Shown in pieces: positions 26,190-33,653 of a DNA stretch of 64,000 bases. How positions within the stretch are numbered: the first letter of the stretch is position 1; every line of letters starts with the position of its first letter. The stretch comes from Gracilibacillus lacisalsi DSM 19029 (GTDB lineage Bacteria; Bacillota; Bacilli; Bacillales; Amphibacillaceae), in the NCBI RefSeq assembly GCF_000377765.1, contig NZ_KB898667.1:124001-188000 (forward strand). The letters run 5' to 3'. The position numbers and the translations under genes are program-made. The notes beneath the pieces were generated by a model. It was given only the letters and a program-made list of their open reading frames with translations. It ran no database searches and had not been told where the DNA came from.

Positions 26190-26735
26190 ATGAATTTAAT
26201 TCCTATTTACACGGAAAATAAAAGGGCACACAAATATACCATTTATGTTGATATACATACCAACTATACGTATAGAATTGATCATAATAGTGATATGAAC
26301 CAAACGGGTTACTGGATTAGTTTTTTCGCAATTCTAGCATTTATGAGAAGCTTGCAAGAAATTAGTTATACATTTACCAGTATGGGAAAGACAATAGTAG
26401 TAATTGCCGTTATTTTAGTAGGTATTATTTTAGGGGGTTTAGTATATAAGAAAATGATACCTAAAGAAATAAGAGAAATATATCTAACTCAAACCATGAT
26501 AGAAGATTATATTCGGAGAGGAAGAAAATTGATTAAGCAAGACATATGGATCGCGGTTATTTCCTTGATAATCTTCCTAATATTAATTTTCTTATTTTTA
26601 GTCACTTCTTCTTTCGTTTTATTAACTTTTGCTCAATTTTCATTCATATTATTTATAGCTTTCATGCAAAGACTTCCTAAAGAAAGATTTGCCTTGTATA
26701 AGAAAAGCTCTCAACTATCCGACCAGAATGATTAA
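26190..26735 (+). CDS. four-helix membrane protein at the end of the immunity island
   Basis: 181 residues from the ATG at 26190, 5 bases after the upstream stop, with GGAG at 26177. A short soluble N-terminus (IPIYTENKRAHKYTIYVDIH) precedes two helix pairs separated by a basic loop (KKMIPKEIREIYLTQT). The layout of soluble front plus paired helices is reminiscent of the DUF443 proteins in this island, but I see no clear sequence match. It is probably the last gene of the array, as a terminator follows. Confidence 0.68.
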   Translation: MNLIPIYTENKRAHKYTIYVDIHTNYTYRIDHNSDMNQTGYWISFFAILAFMRSLQEISYTFTSMGKTIVVIAVILVGIILGGLVYKKMIPKEIREIYLTQTMIEDYIRRGRKLIKQDIWIAVISLIIFLILIFLFLVTSSFVLLTFAQFSFILFIAFMQRLPKERFALYKKSSQLSDQND

Positions 26736-26755
26736 GAATACGAGGCATTAAAAAT

Positions 26756-26783
26756 CCATTTGAAAACCAAATGGTATTTTTTT
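26756..26783 (+). terminator. intrinsic terminator closing the immunity island
   Basis: CCATTTG (26756-26762) pairs with CAAATGG (26768-26774), followed by TATTTTTTT. Confidence 0.8.
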
Positions 26784-26807
26784 GCATAGAATTAGTGCCA
26801 GATACTA

Positions 26808-26942
26808 AGATTAACCAATCATGATTTAGAGAAGATCGTTGATACAAGTGATGAGTTGATTATGAAAAGCGATAAAGTCCTATTATATGGTTTTGGCGGA
26901 GGCTTAACATATGCTGGGTTGCTGATAGAGTGGACACTGTAG
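26808..26942 (+). pseudogene. fabH: internally deleted fabH remnant
   Basis: One continuous frame reads LTNHDLEKIVDTSDELI, which is the N-terminal signature of 3-oxoacyl-ACP synthase III (about residues 17-33), then at once SDKVLLYGFGGGLTYAGLLIEW, which matches its C-terminal end. The catalytic Cys-His-Asn core (roughly 270 residues) is missing. There is no start codon or ribosome site. This is a dead internal-deletion scar of a fabH-like gene. Confidence 0.8.
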
Positions 26943-26963
26943 CCAGTGAAGAGGAGTAGGTGT

Positions 26964-27521
26964 ATGGATATTTCATTAATTAGACATGGCAAATCGGAAT
27001 TCACAACTAATCGTTGGTTAACGGCTGAAGAATTTAATGATTGGGTGAGCAGTTATGATAATAGTGGAGTTTTGAAAGAGGATTTCTATCCTTTGGAGAC
27101 ACTGAAGAAAGTACGGACAGCCAATTTGATTTTGACAAGTGATTTACCAAGGTCGATTCAGTCTGCAAAGCTATTGCATCCCAGCCTTGACTTTGTACCC
27201 AATCGAATTTTTCGTGAAACAGAATTGCCTAGCTCCTCTCTTAGGGGGGTAAAGTTTCCCTCAAGTATCTGGGCATTTTTACTAAGGTGTTTGTGGTTTT
27301 TCGGAAATGCAAAAGGTTGTGAGTCGATAACTCATGCAAAAAAGCGAGCCCGAAAAGCTGCACAAATATTAATAGAATATGCTGAAACATATGATTCTGT
27401 TGCCTTGATTGGGCATGGCTTTTTTAATATGTTGATTGCAAAAGAACTATTAAAGATGGGGTGGAAAAGTAAAAGAAAAACAAATAGCAAACACTGGCAT
27501 TGTACGACGTATTACTTATAA
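26964..27521 (+). CDS. histidine phosphatase family protein
   Basis: 185 residues from the ATG at 26964, seven bases after AAGAGGAG. LIRHGKSE (RH at residues 7-8) is the catalytic motif, TSDLPRSIQSA the phosphate-binding arginine motif and LIGHGFFN the second histidine. Small two-histidine phosphatases of this type act on sugar phosphates, nucleotides or proteins; the substrate is not evident. It has no paralogy in context with its neighbours; the fabH scar sits immediately upstream. Confidence 0.82.
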   Translation: MDISLIRHGKSEFTTNRWLTAEEFNDWVSSYDNSGVLKEDFYPLETLKKVRTANLILTSDLPRSIQSAKLLHPSLDFVPNRIFRETELPSSSLRGVKFPSSIWAFLLRCLWFFGNAKGCESITHAKKRARKAAQILIEYAETYDSVALIGHGFFNMLIAKELLKMGWKSKRKTNSKHWHCTTYYL

Positions 27522-27612
27522 AAAGAAAAGTGAAAATCTATTTAGTTAACCACCTCCAAATTTCCTGAAATTGCAAATGATTCATGGTATTCTAAAGAAG
27601 AGGTGATCAATC

Positions 27613-28053
27613 ATGGTAAAAGATAGATTCAAAGTAATTGCTGCAGTACATATTTTTCTATTAAAAAATGATCAGATTCTGTTACTTAGACGATATAACA
27701 CAGGATATGAAGATGGCAACTATAGTGTCTTAGCTGGTCATGTCGATGGAGGAGAAGATGTGATTACTGCTGCTCAAAGAGAAGCATTAGAAGAGGCTGG
27801 CATTACTATATCCAAAAAAGACTTGAACATCGTTGGAGTTATGCATCGTAGGGCAGAAGAGGAGCGGATTGATTTCTTTTTGACAGCTAAGAAGTGGACA
27901 GGAGATATTATCAATAACGAGCCTGACAAATGTGATGAGTTAGCATGGTATCCACTCAACAATCTGCCAGAAAATATCATTCCTTATGTTCAACAAGCAA
28001 TTGAAAATTATCAAGATGGTCAGCCATTTGATCTGTACGGGTGGACTAATTAA
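27613..28053 (+). CDS. NUDIX hydrolase
   Basis: 146 residues, ATG with AGAGGTGAT upstream. A perfect Nudix box spans about residues 40-62: GHVDGGEDVITAAQREALEE followed by AGI, with the REALEE metal-binding glutamates. Nudix enzymes hydrolyse nucleoside diphosphates linked to another group, often as house-cleaning enzymes. The C-terminal EPDKCDELAWYPLNNLPENI is a typical family pattern. A single gene, no evident operon. Confidence 0.92.
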   Translation: MVKDRFKVIAAVHIFLLKNDQILLLRRYNTGYEDGNYSVLAGHVDGGEDVITAAQREALEEAGITISKKDLNIVGVMHRRAEEERIDFFLTAKKWTGDIINNEPDKCDELAWYPLNNLPENIIPYVQQAIENYQDGQPFDLYGWTN

Positions 28054-28125
28054 GTTTGAAGAAAAAGCGACAAATCATAACGTTCACCTAATAACCTGAA
28101 AATATAAATGGCTACTTCCATATGA

Positions 28126-28229
28126 ATTATCCCAGGGAGAAAGGGATTTATCCAAGCACCAGGTAGTTCTCTTCCTTGGATAAGTGCACCGCTTCCCGGG
28201 ATATCTGCTTCCCCTCCTTTTATCCAAGG
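28126..28229. repeat. inverted-repeat cluster in a gene-free stretch
   Basis: TTATCCAAG (28148-28156), its complement CTTGGATAA (28175-28183) and again TTATCCAAGG (28220-28229) lie inside outer imperfect arms TATCCCAGGGA and CCCGGGATAT. The cluster can fold into a strong cruciform or stem-loop. The surrounding 28054-28546 holds no gene that I can see. Confidence 0.6.
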
Positions 28230-28546
28230 TCCAACTTAATTGTTCTTCTTAGTAACACCTACTTCCATAAAGATTAACTGGTGACATCGGTTTTCCTAAT
28301 GAAATGGAAAAAAATTATCACGCTACTCATCATTAGCAAAATCCCCACTGATGGAAGTCACACTTCTAAATTTTTATAATTATTCCATCATTCCGTTTTT
28401 CTCATTGTTATCTAATTCGTCAAAAATACTCGATAGCGCTTGTTTTTGTGTCATAACATTTAGGTTTTTATCTTGAGTTCGAGATAATTTAATACTTGGA
28501 TAATATAGTTTAATTACGGAAAGAGTATTATTATTTTAATATTACA

Positions 28547-28575
28547 TTGACAATCATAGTAATATGATTTATATT
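28547..28575 (+). promoter_or_regulatory. sigma-A promoter with an internal palindromic operator
   Basis: TTGACA (28547-28552) and TATATT (28570-28575) are separated by exactly 17 bases. The spacer region contains the perfect inverted repeat AATCATAgtaaTATGATT (28552-28569). A repressor bound there would block RNA polymerase. It drives the ABC exporter genes that start at 28632. Confidence 0.75.
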
Positions 28576-28631
28576 GTATTTGTGGATGACAGAGATACAA
28601 TCCAAAAATAATAGACAAGGAGAATGCCATT

Positions 28632-29573
28632 ATGGTTGAAACGAAGGAGAAAGTGATAGCAGTTCGAAATCTTCAGAAGTCGTATAAAGGCCATAAAGTA
28701 TTAAAAAATATCAATTTTTCTGTAGAGAAGGGAAGTATTTTTGCTTTATTGGGTTCCAATGGTGCTGGAAAAACAACGACAATTAAAATACTTTCAACGC
28801 TTCTTAATGCAAATAGTGGTTCTGCTGTAATCAATGGATTTAATGTAATGAAGGAGCCAGAAAAAGTTCGTGGAGTGATCAGTTTGACAGGTCAATATGC
28901 CGCGGTAGATGAGGGATTAACAGGTAGGGAGAACATCCGCATGATTGGAAAACTTCGTCATTTGCCGAAAGCAAACAAAGAGGCTGACAAGTTACTTGAT
29001 AGAGTTCAATTACTTGATGCTGCTGATAAGCATGTTTCCACATACTCAGGAGGCATGCGACGTCGACTGGACCTTGCGATGAGTTTGTTAGGAAATCCGT
29101 CAGTCATTTTTCTAGATGAACCAACCACAGGATTGGATCCACAAAGCAGGTTATCCTTATGGCAAATGATTAAGGAATTAGCTGAAGCAGGGACCACCGT
29201 ATTTCTAACAACACAATATTTAGAGGAAGCAGATCATCTTGCTGATTACATTGCTATTCTGAATCAGGGAGAAATAGTGGCGGAAGGTACATCACAAGAT
29301 CTAAAAAAACTATTACCAGAAGGTCATATCGAATTAGGGTTTAATCAAGAAAGAGAAGTTAGAGCAGCATTTGATGTATTGCATGACTTTCATCCAACTA
29401 TTCACCCAGAAAATCGAAAATTGGTTATAACTACGGATGGAAGCATTAAGCAAATGACAAATATGTTAAATCGTTTAGAACAAGCAGGCATTTCGGTATC
29501 GCAATTAACACAAAAGCAGCCGACATTAGAGGATGTATTTCTTACTATTATTGGTGAAAAGGAGGGTGCCTAA
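28632..29573 (+). CDS. DrrA-type ABC exporter ATPase
   Basis: 313 residues. Walker A GSNGAGKTT, Q-loop SLTGQYAAVDEGLTG, signature YSGGMRRRLD and Walker B SVIFLDEPTTGLD are all intact, followed by the long C-terminal domain typical of the daunorubicin-resistance (DrrA) family. ATG with AAGGAGAATG. The next gene, the permease, overlaps by one base. Such pairs export drugs, lipids or antibiotics; the substrate is unknown. Expression is probably controlled through the operator at 28552-28569. Confidence 0.93.
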   Translation: MVETKEKVIAVRNLQKSYKGHKVLKNINFSVEKGSIFALLGSNGAGKTTTIKILSTLLNANSGSAVINGFNVMKEPEKVRGVISLTGQYAAVDEGLTGRENIRMIGKLRHLPKANKEADKLLDRVQLLDAADKHVSTYSGGMRRRLDLAMSLLGNPSVIFLDEPTTGLDPQSRLSLWQMIKELAEAGTTVFLTTQYLEEADHLADYIAILNQGEIVAEGTSQDLKKLLPEGHIELGFNQEREVRAAFDVLHDFHPTIHPENRKLVITTDGSIKQMTNMLNRLEQAGISVSQLTQKQPTLEDVFLTIIGEKEGA

Positions 29574-30337
29574 TGGAGATAACGAATAAGTTCAGTGATA
29601 TGAAAGTGATGATCGGACGAAGCATGCGACTTTCCTTTAGAAGTATGGATACCATGATAACCACAATCGCGATGCCGATCATGATTATGTTTGTCTTTGT
29701 CTATATATTTGGGGGAGCAATCGAAACGGGTTATGAAAATTATGTGAACTATTTAGTTCCTGCCATTATTATGATGACAATTGCTACAGGAGGTACGTAT
29801 ACTTCTGTTCGATTAAGTGATGATATTCATAAAGGAATTATTGACAGGTTTCGTTCCATGCCTATAGCTAAATCTTCTTTATTATCTGGTTATGTATGGA
29901 CATCGGTCGTATTTAATTCTCTTTCAACCGCTTTGGTTATTGCTAGTGCTTTTTTAATGGGGTTTCGTCCGGGAGCGAATGTAGGTGAATGGTTATCAGT
30001 AATTGGATTAGTCGTTCTGTTTACCTTGGTCATTTCCTGGATGTCTGTATTCTCAGCTTTAATGGCAAAGACGGTAGAAGGTGCAGCGTCTTATGGTTAC
30101 TTGGTACTACTTTTGATTTTTATCAGCTCGGCTTTTGTTCCAACGGATTCTATGCCGAAATGGATTCGCGTATTTGCAGATAATCAACCAATGACATCCG
30201 TTCTAGAAGCTATACGAAGCCTGTTGCTGAGTGAACCTGTCGGTAACCATGTTTGGATTTCGTTACTATGGTTATTTGGATTGTTGATTGTCATCTATAT
30301 AGCTTCTGTTCAGATTTTTAAAAGAAAAACATCCTAA
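29573..30337 (+). CDS. ABC-2 type exporter permease (DrrB-like)
   Basis: 254 residues with six membrane helices in the ABC-2 arrangement. DDIHKGIIDRFRSMPIAKS is the conserved cytoplasmic loop of DrrB-type permeases that contacts the ATPase, and SSAFVPTDSMPKWIRVFADNQPM is the typical re-entrant loop before the last helices. The ATG overlaps the ATPase stop codon by one base (TAATGG), indicating translational coupling and a two-gene exporter. Confidence 0.9.
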   Translation: MEITNKFSDMKVMIGRSMRLSFRSMDTMITTIAMPIMIMFVFVYIFGGAIETGYENYVNYLVPAIIMMTIATGGTYTSVRLSDDIHKGIIDRFRSMPIAKSSLLSGYVWTSVVFNSLSTALVIASAFLMGFRPGANVGEWLSVIGLVVLFTLVISWMSVFSALMAKTVEGAASYGYLVLLLIFISSAFVPTDSMPKWIRVFADNQPMTSVLEAIRSLLLSEPVGNHVWISLLWLFGLLIVIYIASVQIFKRKTS

Positions 30338-30437
30338 TCACGTTATGTAATACCTCCTTTGGGGAAATTTATAACAGCTATAACAATACAATGAAGCTCA
30401 AAGTAATGTATGATGGTATATAGGAGGTGTATCGTTC

Positions 30438-30788
30438 ATGAAAAACAAAGCTTCCTCTGATTTACTTAGAGGGCATGCAGATACAATTATTTTGAACTTA
30501 CTAATGAGTGGAGATAAATATGGATATGAAATAACGAAATTAATAGCAGAATATTCAGATGGAGAGTATGAGTTGAAAGAGGCAACCATGTACTCAAGTC
30601 TGAAGCGTCTGGAGAAGGATGGCAGTATCGTATCCTATTGGGGAGATGAAACCCAAGGTGGTAGACGTAAATATTACAAGATTACGGAAAAAGGAAAAAA
30701 TAATTATTACGAAAATAAAAGAAACTGGGAAGCATCCAAACGGATTTTAGATCAATTATTAGCGAAAGGTGGAAATGAAAATTGGTGA
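30438..30788 (+). CDS. PadR family transcriptional regulator
   Basis: 116 residues with the winged helix of PadR proteins: LNLLMSGDKYGYEITKLIAEY, TMYSSLKRLEKDGSIVSYWG and GGRRKYYKITEKG (the wing), then a short dimerisation helix. GGAGGTG lies upstream of the ATG. PadR proteins usually control adjacent exporter or stress genes. This one overlaps a pentapeptide-repeat gene by four bases and lies 100 bases after a DrrAB exporter, so either may be its target. Confidence 0.9.
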   Translation: MKNKASSDLLRGHADTIILNLLMSGDKYGYEITKLIAEYSDGEYELKEATMYSSLKRLEKDGSIVSYWGDETQGGRRKYYKITEKGKNNYYENKRNWEASKRILDQLLAKGGNENW

Positions 30789-31507
30789 ATAAAATAGAAA
30801 GATATGTTGACGGCATATTGTTGCCATATGAAAATACCCATTCTGTTGGGGAGTTGAAGGAAGAGTTAAACAACAATTTACAGGAAAAATTAAATGACTT
30901 TATAGAACAAGGATATGACGAAGATACCGCTTTTAAAATGACGGTTAACTCGATTGGTGATGTTAGTGAAATGGTGGAAGAATTTTCAGAAGGTACAGAA
31001 GAGGAGCAGGTAGAACAAAAGAAAATGGATTTTACGAAAATGGACCTGAGAACCTCTGATTTTAAAGATGTTAATCTACAAGGATCTGAGTTTAGCAAAA
31101 GTGATATAAGAGGTTCAGATTTTACAGGAGCTAATTTATCTAAAGCTAAGTTTGCCTCTTGTGACCTTAGAAATGTTATTTTTAACCATGCTAATCTGAC
31201 GGGAGCCAATTTATCGAAGACAGATTTATCAAAAACAAGTTTTAAAAAGACTGTTTTAGATGAAACAGATTTAAGTTATTCCAATTTATCTGGTGTTGAT
31301 TTCGAGAATCATACATTCAATGGTACTAGTTTTTACCAAAGCGGGCTTAAAGGCACAAACTTTAAAAATACTGTGTTTAGAAATGTATCTTTTAAATATG
31401 CATACTATTGCCATAAAGCGAATTTCGACGGAGCAACAATGGATAAAGTAACCTATGCCACATTGAATAGAACGAAGGCAGATCTAACGAATGTTACAAT
31501 AATTTAA
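30785..31507 (+). CDS. HAAS-type N-terminal domain fused to pentapeptide repeats
   Basis: 240 residues. Residues 1-70 (IERYVDGILLPYENTHSVGELKEEL...) are the helical HAAS domain that normally prefixes membrane proteins partnered with PadR regulators. From about residue 80 the chain is a pentapeptide-repeat right-handed beta helix (A(D/N)LXX type: GSDFTGANLSKAKFASCDLR). No membrane helix is present. GTG at 30785 overlaps the PadR stop (GTGA). Pentapeptide-repeat proteins include topoisomerase-protecting mimics of DNA; that function is not shown here. Confidence 0.85.
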   Translation: MNKIERYVDGILLPYENTHSVGELKEELNNNLQEKLNDFIEQGYDEDTAFKMTVNSIGDVSEMVEEFSEGTEEEQVEQKKMDFTKMDLRTSDFKDVNLQGSEFSKSDIRGSDFTGANLSKAKFASCDLRNVIFNHANLTGANLSKTDLSKTSFKKTVLDETDLSYSNLSGVDFENHTFNGTSFYQSGLKGTNFKNTVFRNVSFKYAYYCHKANFDGATMDKVTYATLNRTKADLTNVTII

Positions 31508-31515
31508 TCCATTTT

Positions 31516-31539
31516 AGAGCCTATACGGGCTCTTTTTTT
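31516..31539 (+). terminator. intrinsic terminator after the PadR operon
   Basis: AGAGCC (31516-31521) pairs with GGGCTCT (31527-31533), followed by seven T. Confidence 0.88.
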
Positions 31540-31623
31540 GTAGGGAGGGATTTACAAATAATGCTAGCATTCATCCTCGCATTCTGGTAAAATGTTTTCA
31601 ATTTACCAATTGGGGGGATTGAC

Positions 31624-32166
31624 ATGTTTGTATGTAAAATAGACGAGAATTTGTCTCTGAAACTAATTGACCAAAGAGATGCAGAAAGGATATTTGATCT
31701 AACCGAAAATTCAAGGAACTATTTACGAGAGTGGCTACCTTGGGTTGATGCAACAGTAAAAGTAGAGGATACGAGGGAGTTCATTCAATCCAGTTTGAAA
31801 GGCTTTGCTGACAATAAAAGTCTTACTACAGTCATTATATATCATGGGGAGATTGTCGGGGTTGCTGGTTTTAATAGTATTGATTGGTCCAATAAAATTG
31901 CATATATCGGTTATTGGCTAGGGGCTGAGTATCAAGGAAACGGGATCATGACAAGGGTTGCTAAAACGCTAACAGACTATGCTTTTATGGAACTAAAACT
32001 TAACAAGGTAGAGATTAGAGCGGCCATCCATAATCAAAAAAGTAGAGATATACCTAAACGACTTGGATTTGTGGAAGAAGGACGCATTAGAAGTGTTGAG
32101 TGGTTATATGATCACTATACGGATCATGTTGTTTATGGAACATTAGCGGAAGAATGGTTCAAATAG
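31624..32166 (+). CDS. GNAT acetyltransferase, RimJ/RimL type
   Basis: 180 residues. SLKLIDQRDAERIFDLTENSR...LREWLPWVD is the RimJ/RimL front, YWLGAEYQGNGIMTRVAKTL the acetyl-CoA pyrophosphate-binding motif and NQKSRDIPKRLGFVEEGRIR the closing motif. These enzymes acetylate protein N-termini (ribosomal proteins) or small amines. A Bacillus paralogue family (YdaF/YjcK-like) has this length. ATG follows GGGGGGAT. A single gene ending in a shared terminator. Confidence 0.88.
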   Translation: MFVCKIDENLSLKLIDQRDAERIFDLTENSRNYLREWLPWVDATVKVEDTREFIQSSLKGFADNKSLTTVIIYHGEIVGVAGFNSIDWSNKIAYIGYWLGAEYQGNGIMTRVAKTLTDYAFMELKLNKVEIRAAIHNQKSRDIPKRLGFVEEGRIRSVEWLYDHYTDHVVYGTLAEEWFK

Positions 32167-32190
32167 TATAGCAATAAATAATAGAATACA

Positions 32191-32226
32191 AGAAGTCGTT
32201 TGGTGGAAAAGTACCAAACGACTTCT
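32191..32226. terminator. strong bidirectional terminator
   Basis: GAAGTCGTTTGGT (32192-32204) pairs perfectly with ACCAAACGACTTC (32213-32225) between the convergent GNAT and lipase genes. T-tracts are weak. Confidence 0.78.
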
Positions 32227-32241
32227 AGATAGTGAATAATA

Positions 32242-32847
32242 TTAATTTCCTAAACTTTCAACAATGAGATCTTGTACTCTGCTACTCGTTAAAAGACGAA
32301 GGTGTGATACGCCTGAAACATGAATATTATCAGCACCACTAATTCTTGACATACTGATAGATACGATAGAATCTGAACTGCTGTAGATAGAAGTGAAATC
32401 AACTCCGGATGGAACTGATGTTGCCCCTAGGCGATTAGCACCACCAAGTGTAATGACTTTATCGACTTTATCCACACCACCTAAGCGAGTTAGATAACGT
32501 AAAGTATTAGCACCACCCATACTATGAGCAATAATATTTACTTCCTCTACATCATAATTACTAAGTACATCATCAATATAATCTCTGAGTTGACGAGAAT
32601 TTCGATAATTATTGCCTGTTTTGTCTCTGAAGTTTATCGCATGCAAATCAGATCTGTCGTACCCAATACTTCTTAATTTTCGTTCGATACTATAGAAATT
32701 GTACGGTGCCCCACCTATACCATGAACGAGAACAACAGGCTTGTCAAAGTCAATGCCAGATTCTTCTTGTGCCATTGTTTTTGTAGGAACACTAAAAAGT
32801 AATACAAGTAACAGTAAGCCAATAAACGAGAGTTTGATAGATTTCAT
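32242..32847 (-). CDS. secreted LipA-type lipase
   Basis: 201 residues with a signal peptide (cleavage likely after TMAQ, about residue 27). The small lidless lipase fold of Bacillus LipA/LipB is evident: PVVLVHGIGGAPYNF (oxyanion region), nucleophile S109 in AHSMGGANTL, D159 in SSSDSIV and H182 in GVSHLRLL. It cleaves short- to medium-chain esters outside the cell. AGGAGG is well placed on the minus strand. A single gene, convergent with the GNAT gene. Confidence 0.93.
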   Translation of the reverse strand: MKSIKLSFIGLLLLVLLFSVPTKTMAQEESGIDFDKPVVLVHGIGGAPYNFYSIERKLRSIGYDRSDLHAINFRDKTGNNYRNSRQLRDYIDDVLSNYDVEEVNIIAHSMGGANTLRYLTRLGGVDKVDKVITLGGANRLGATSVPSGVDFTSIYSSSDSIVSISMSRISGADNIHVSGVSHLRLLTSSRVQDLIVESLGN

Positions 32848-33045
32848 ATAATCCTCCTTTAGTATATTATATGGATTATTTTACCACAGGATTGATATTG
32901 TTTGTATAATATTTCCTATTTTTAAAAGCGATTGAATATTTACGTAATTACTTTCTTTTAATTGTCGAAATATATTGACAATTCCAACAAAAGCATGTAA
33001 AGTACAGTGTATTACTAGGATATAAAAACTGAACATTAATCTTGT

Positions 33046-33210
33046 CTTATCAAGAGAGGTGGAGGGACTGGCCCAAAGAAGCCTCGGCAACCATTAAGTG
33101 TTTTACTTAATATAGGTGCCAATTCCGTCTGAGTGTTTTCACTTAGAAGAGATAAGAGATTCATCGTTACGTAATGCATCTCTCTATCTCAATATAGAGA
33201 GATTTTTTTA
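33046..33210 (+). ncRNA. SAM-I riboswitch (S-box) no. 1, with terminator
   Basis: The aptamer runs from CTTATC (33046) to GATAAG (33151-33156) and holds the conserved core AGAGGTGGAGGGACTGGCCC, GGCAACC and GGTGCCAATTCC. An expression-platform terminator follows, pairing TCTCTCTAT with ATAGAGAGA and ending in a T-run to 33210. High SAM would favour termination. No gene lies between this and the second riboswitch. Confidence 0.93.
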
Positions 33211-33241
33211 TTATAAGAATCACAAACATTATATCTATAAG

Positions 33242-33386
33242 CTTATCAAGAGAGGTGGAGGGACTGGCCCAATGAAACCCGGCAACCATTAAGCGATTGC
33301 TTAAAAGGTGCTAATTCCAACAGGAGTATTCCTGAGAGATAAGAAGAGTAGTAGAGTCCTCTTTTTATCGAAGAGGACTTTTTTAT
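33242..33386 (+). ncRNA. SAM-I riboswitch (S-box) no. 2, with terminator
   Basis: Aptamer from CTTATC (33242) to GATAAG (33338-33343), with AGAGGTGGAGGGACTGGCCC, ATGAAACCCGGCAACC and GGTGCTAATTCC. Its terminator pairs AGTCCTCTT with AAGAGGACT and ends TTTTTTA near 33385. It is a complete second switch 32 bases after the first. The next open gene is a thiolase at 33654, beyond a repeat element. Confidence 0.93.
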
Positions 33387-33415
33387 TTGTAAGGAAAGTA
33401 TAAAATTTGCACAGA

Positions 33416-33625
33416 TGTCTAGCTCCGAGCGCCCAAAAACTAGGCGACTTCACGAATCGCCCTACGATAAAGAAGACTTGCCGATTGGTGAAACCAGAGG
33501 CTTAGTCGCACTTATGCCTTTAGGTGAAAGTCATCATCGGTTCGTAAACTCACCGTGATTCCTTTATCTCAGTTGATTAGTTCCAGCCGCTACGTTTTTA
33601 AGCGGGCGCTCTGCGCTTTTCTTAA
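33416..33625. repeat. Bacillaceae-type intergenic repeat element
   Basis: GC-richer block starting TGTCTAGCTCCGAGCGCCC and ending GGGCGCTCTGCGCTTTTCTT. Ends GAGCGCCC (33427-33434) and GGGCGCTC (33604-33611) are inverted repeats. Internal CGCCCTACGATAAAGAAGAC and CCAGCCGCTACG fragments resemble an element I remember as frequent between genes of Bacillus and Oceanobacillus. No coding frame of note. It separates the riboswitches from the downstream operon. Confidence 0.7.
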
Positions 33626-33653
33626 TTTAAAATAAAAAGGAGTAATCACCTAT

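Noticed and set aside
19206-26735. Prophage or insertion sequence as an explanation for the disorder of this region.
   Set aside because: No transposase, integrase, phage structural gene or terminal inverted repeats were seen; the fragments all derive from genes of the island itself.
30682-31209. Long antisense open frame opposite the PadR/pentapeptide genes.
   Set aside because: It is the shadow of the repetitive pentapeptide codons and lacks a start signal. Other long antisense frames, for example at 15910-16386, 35523-36044 and 55646-56149, were rejected for the same reasons.
33046-33386. T-box leader upstream of the thiolase operon.
   Set aside because: The cores match SAM-I aptamers (AGAGGTGGAGGGACTGGCCC, GGCAACC, GGTGC) and there is no T-box sequence.
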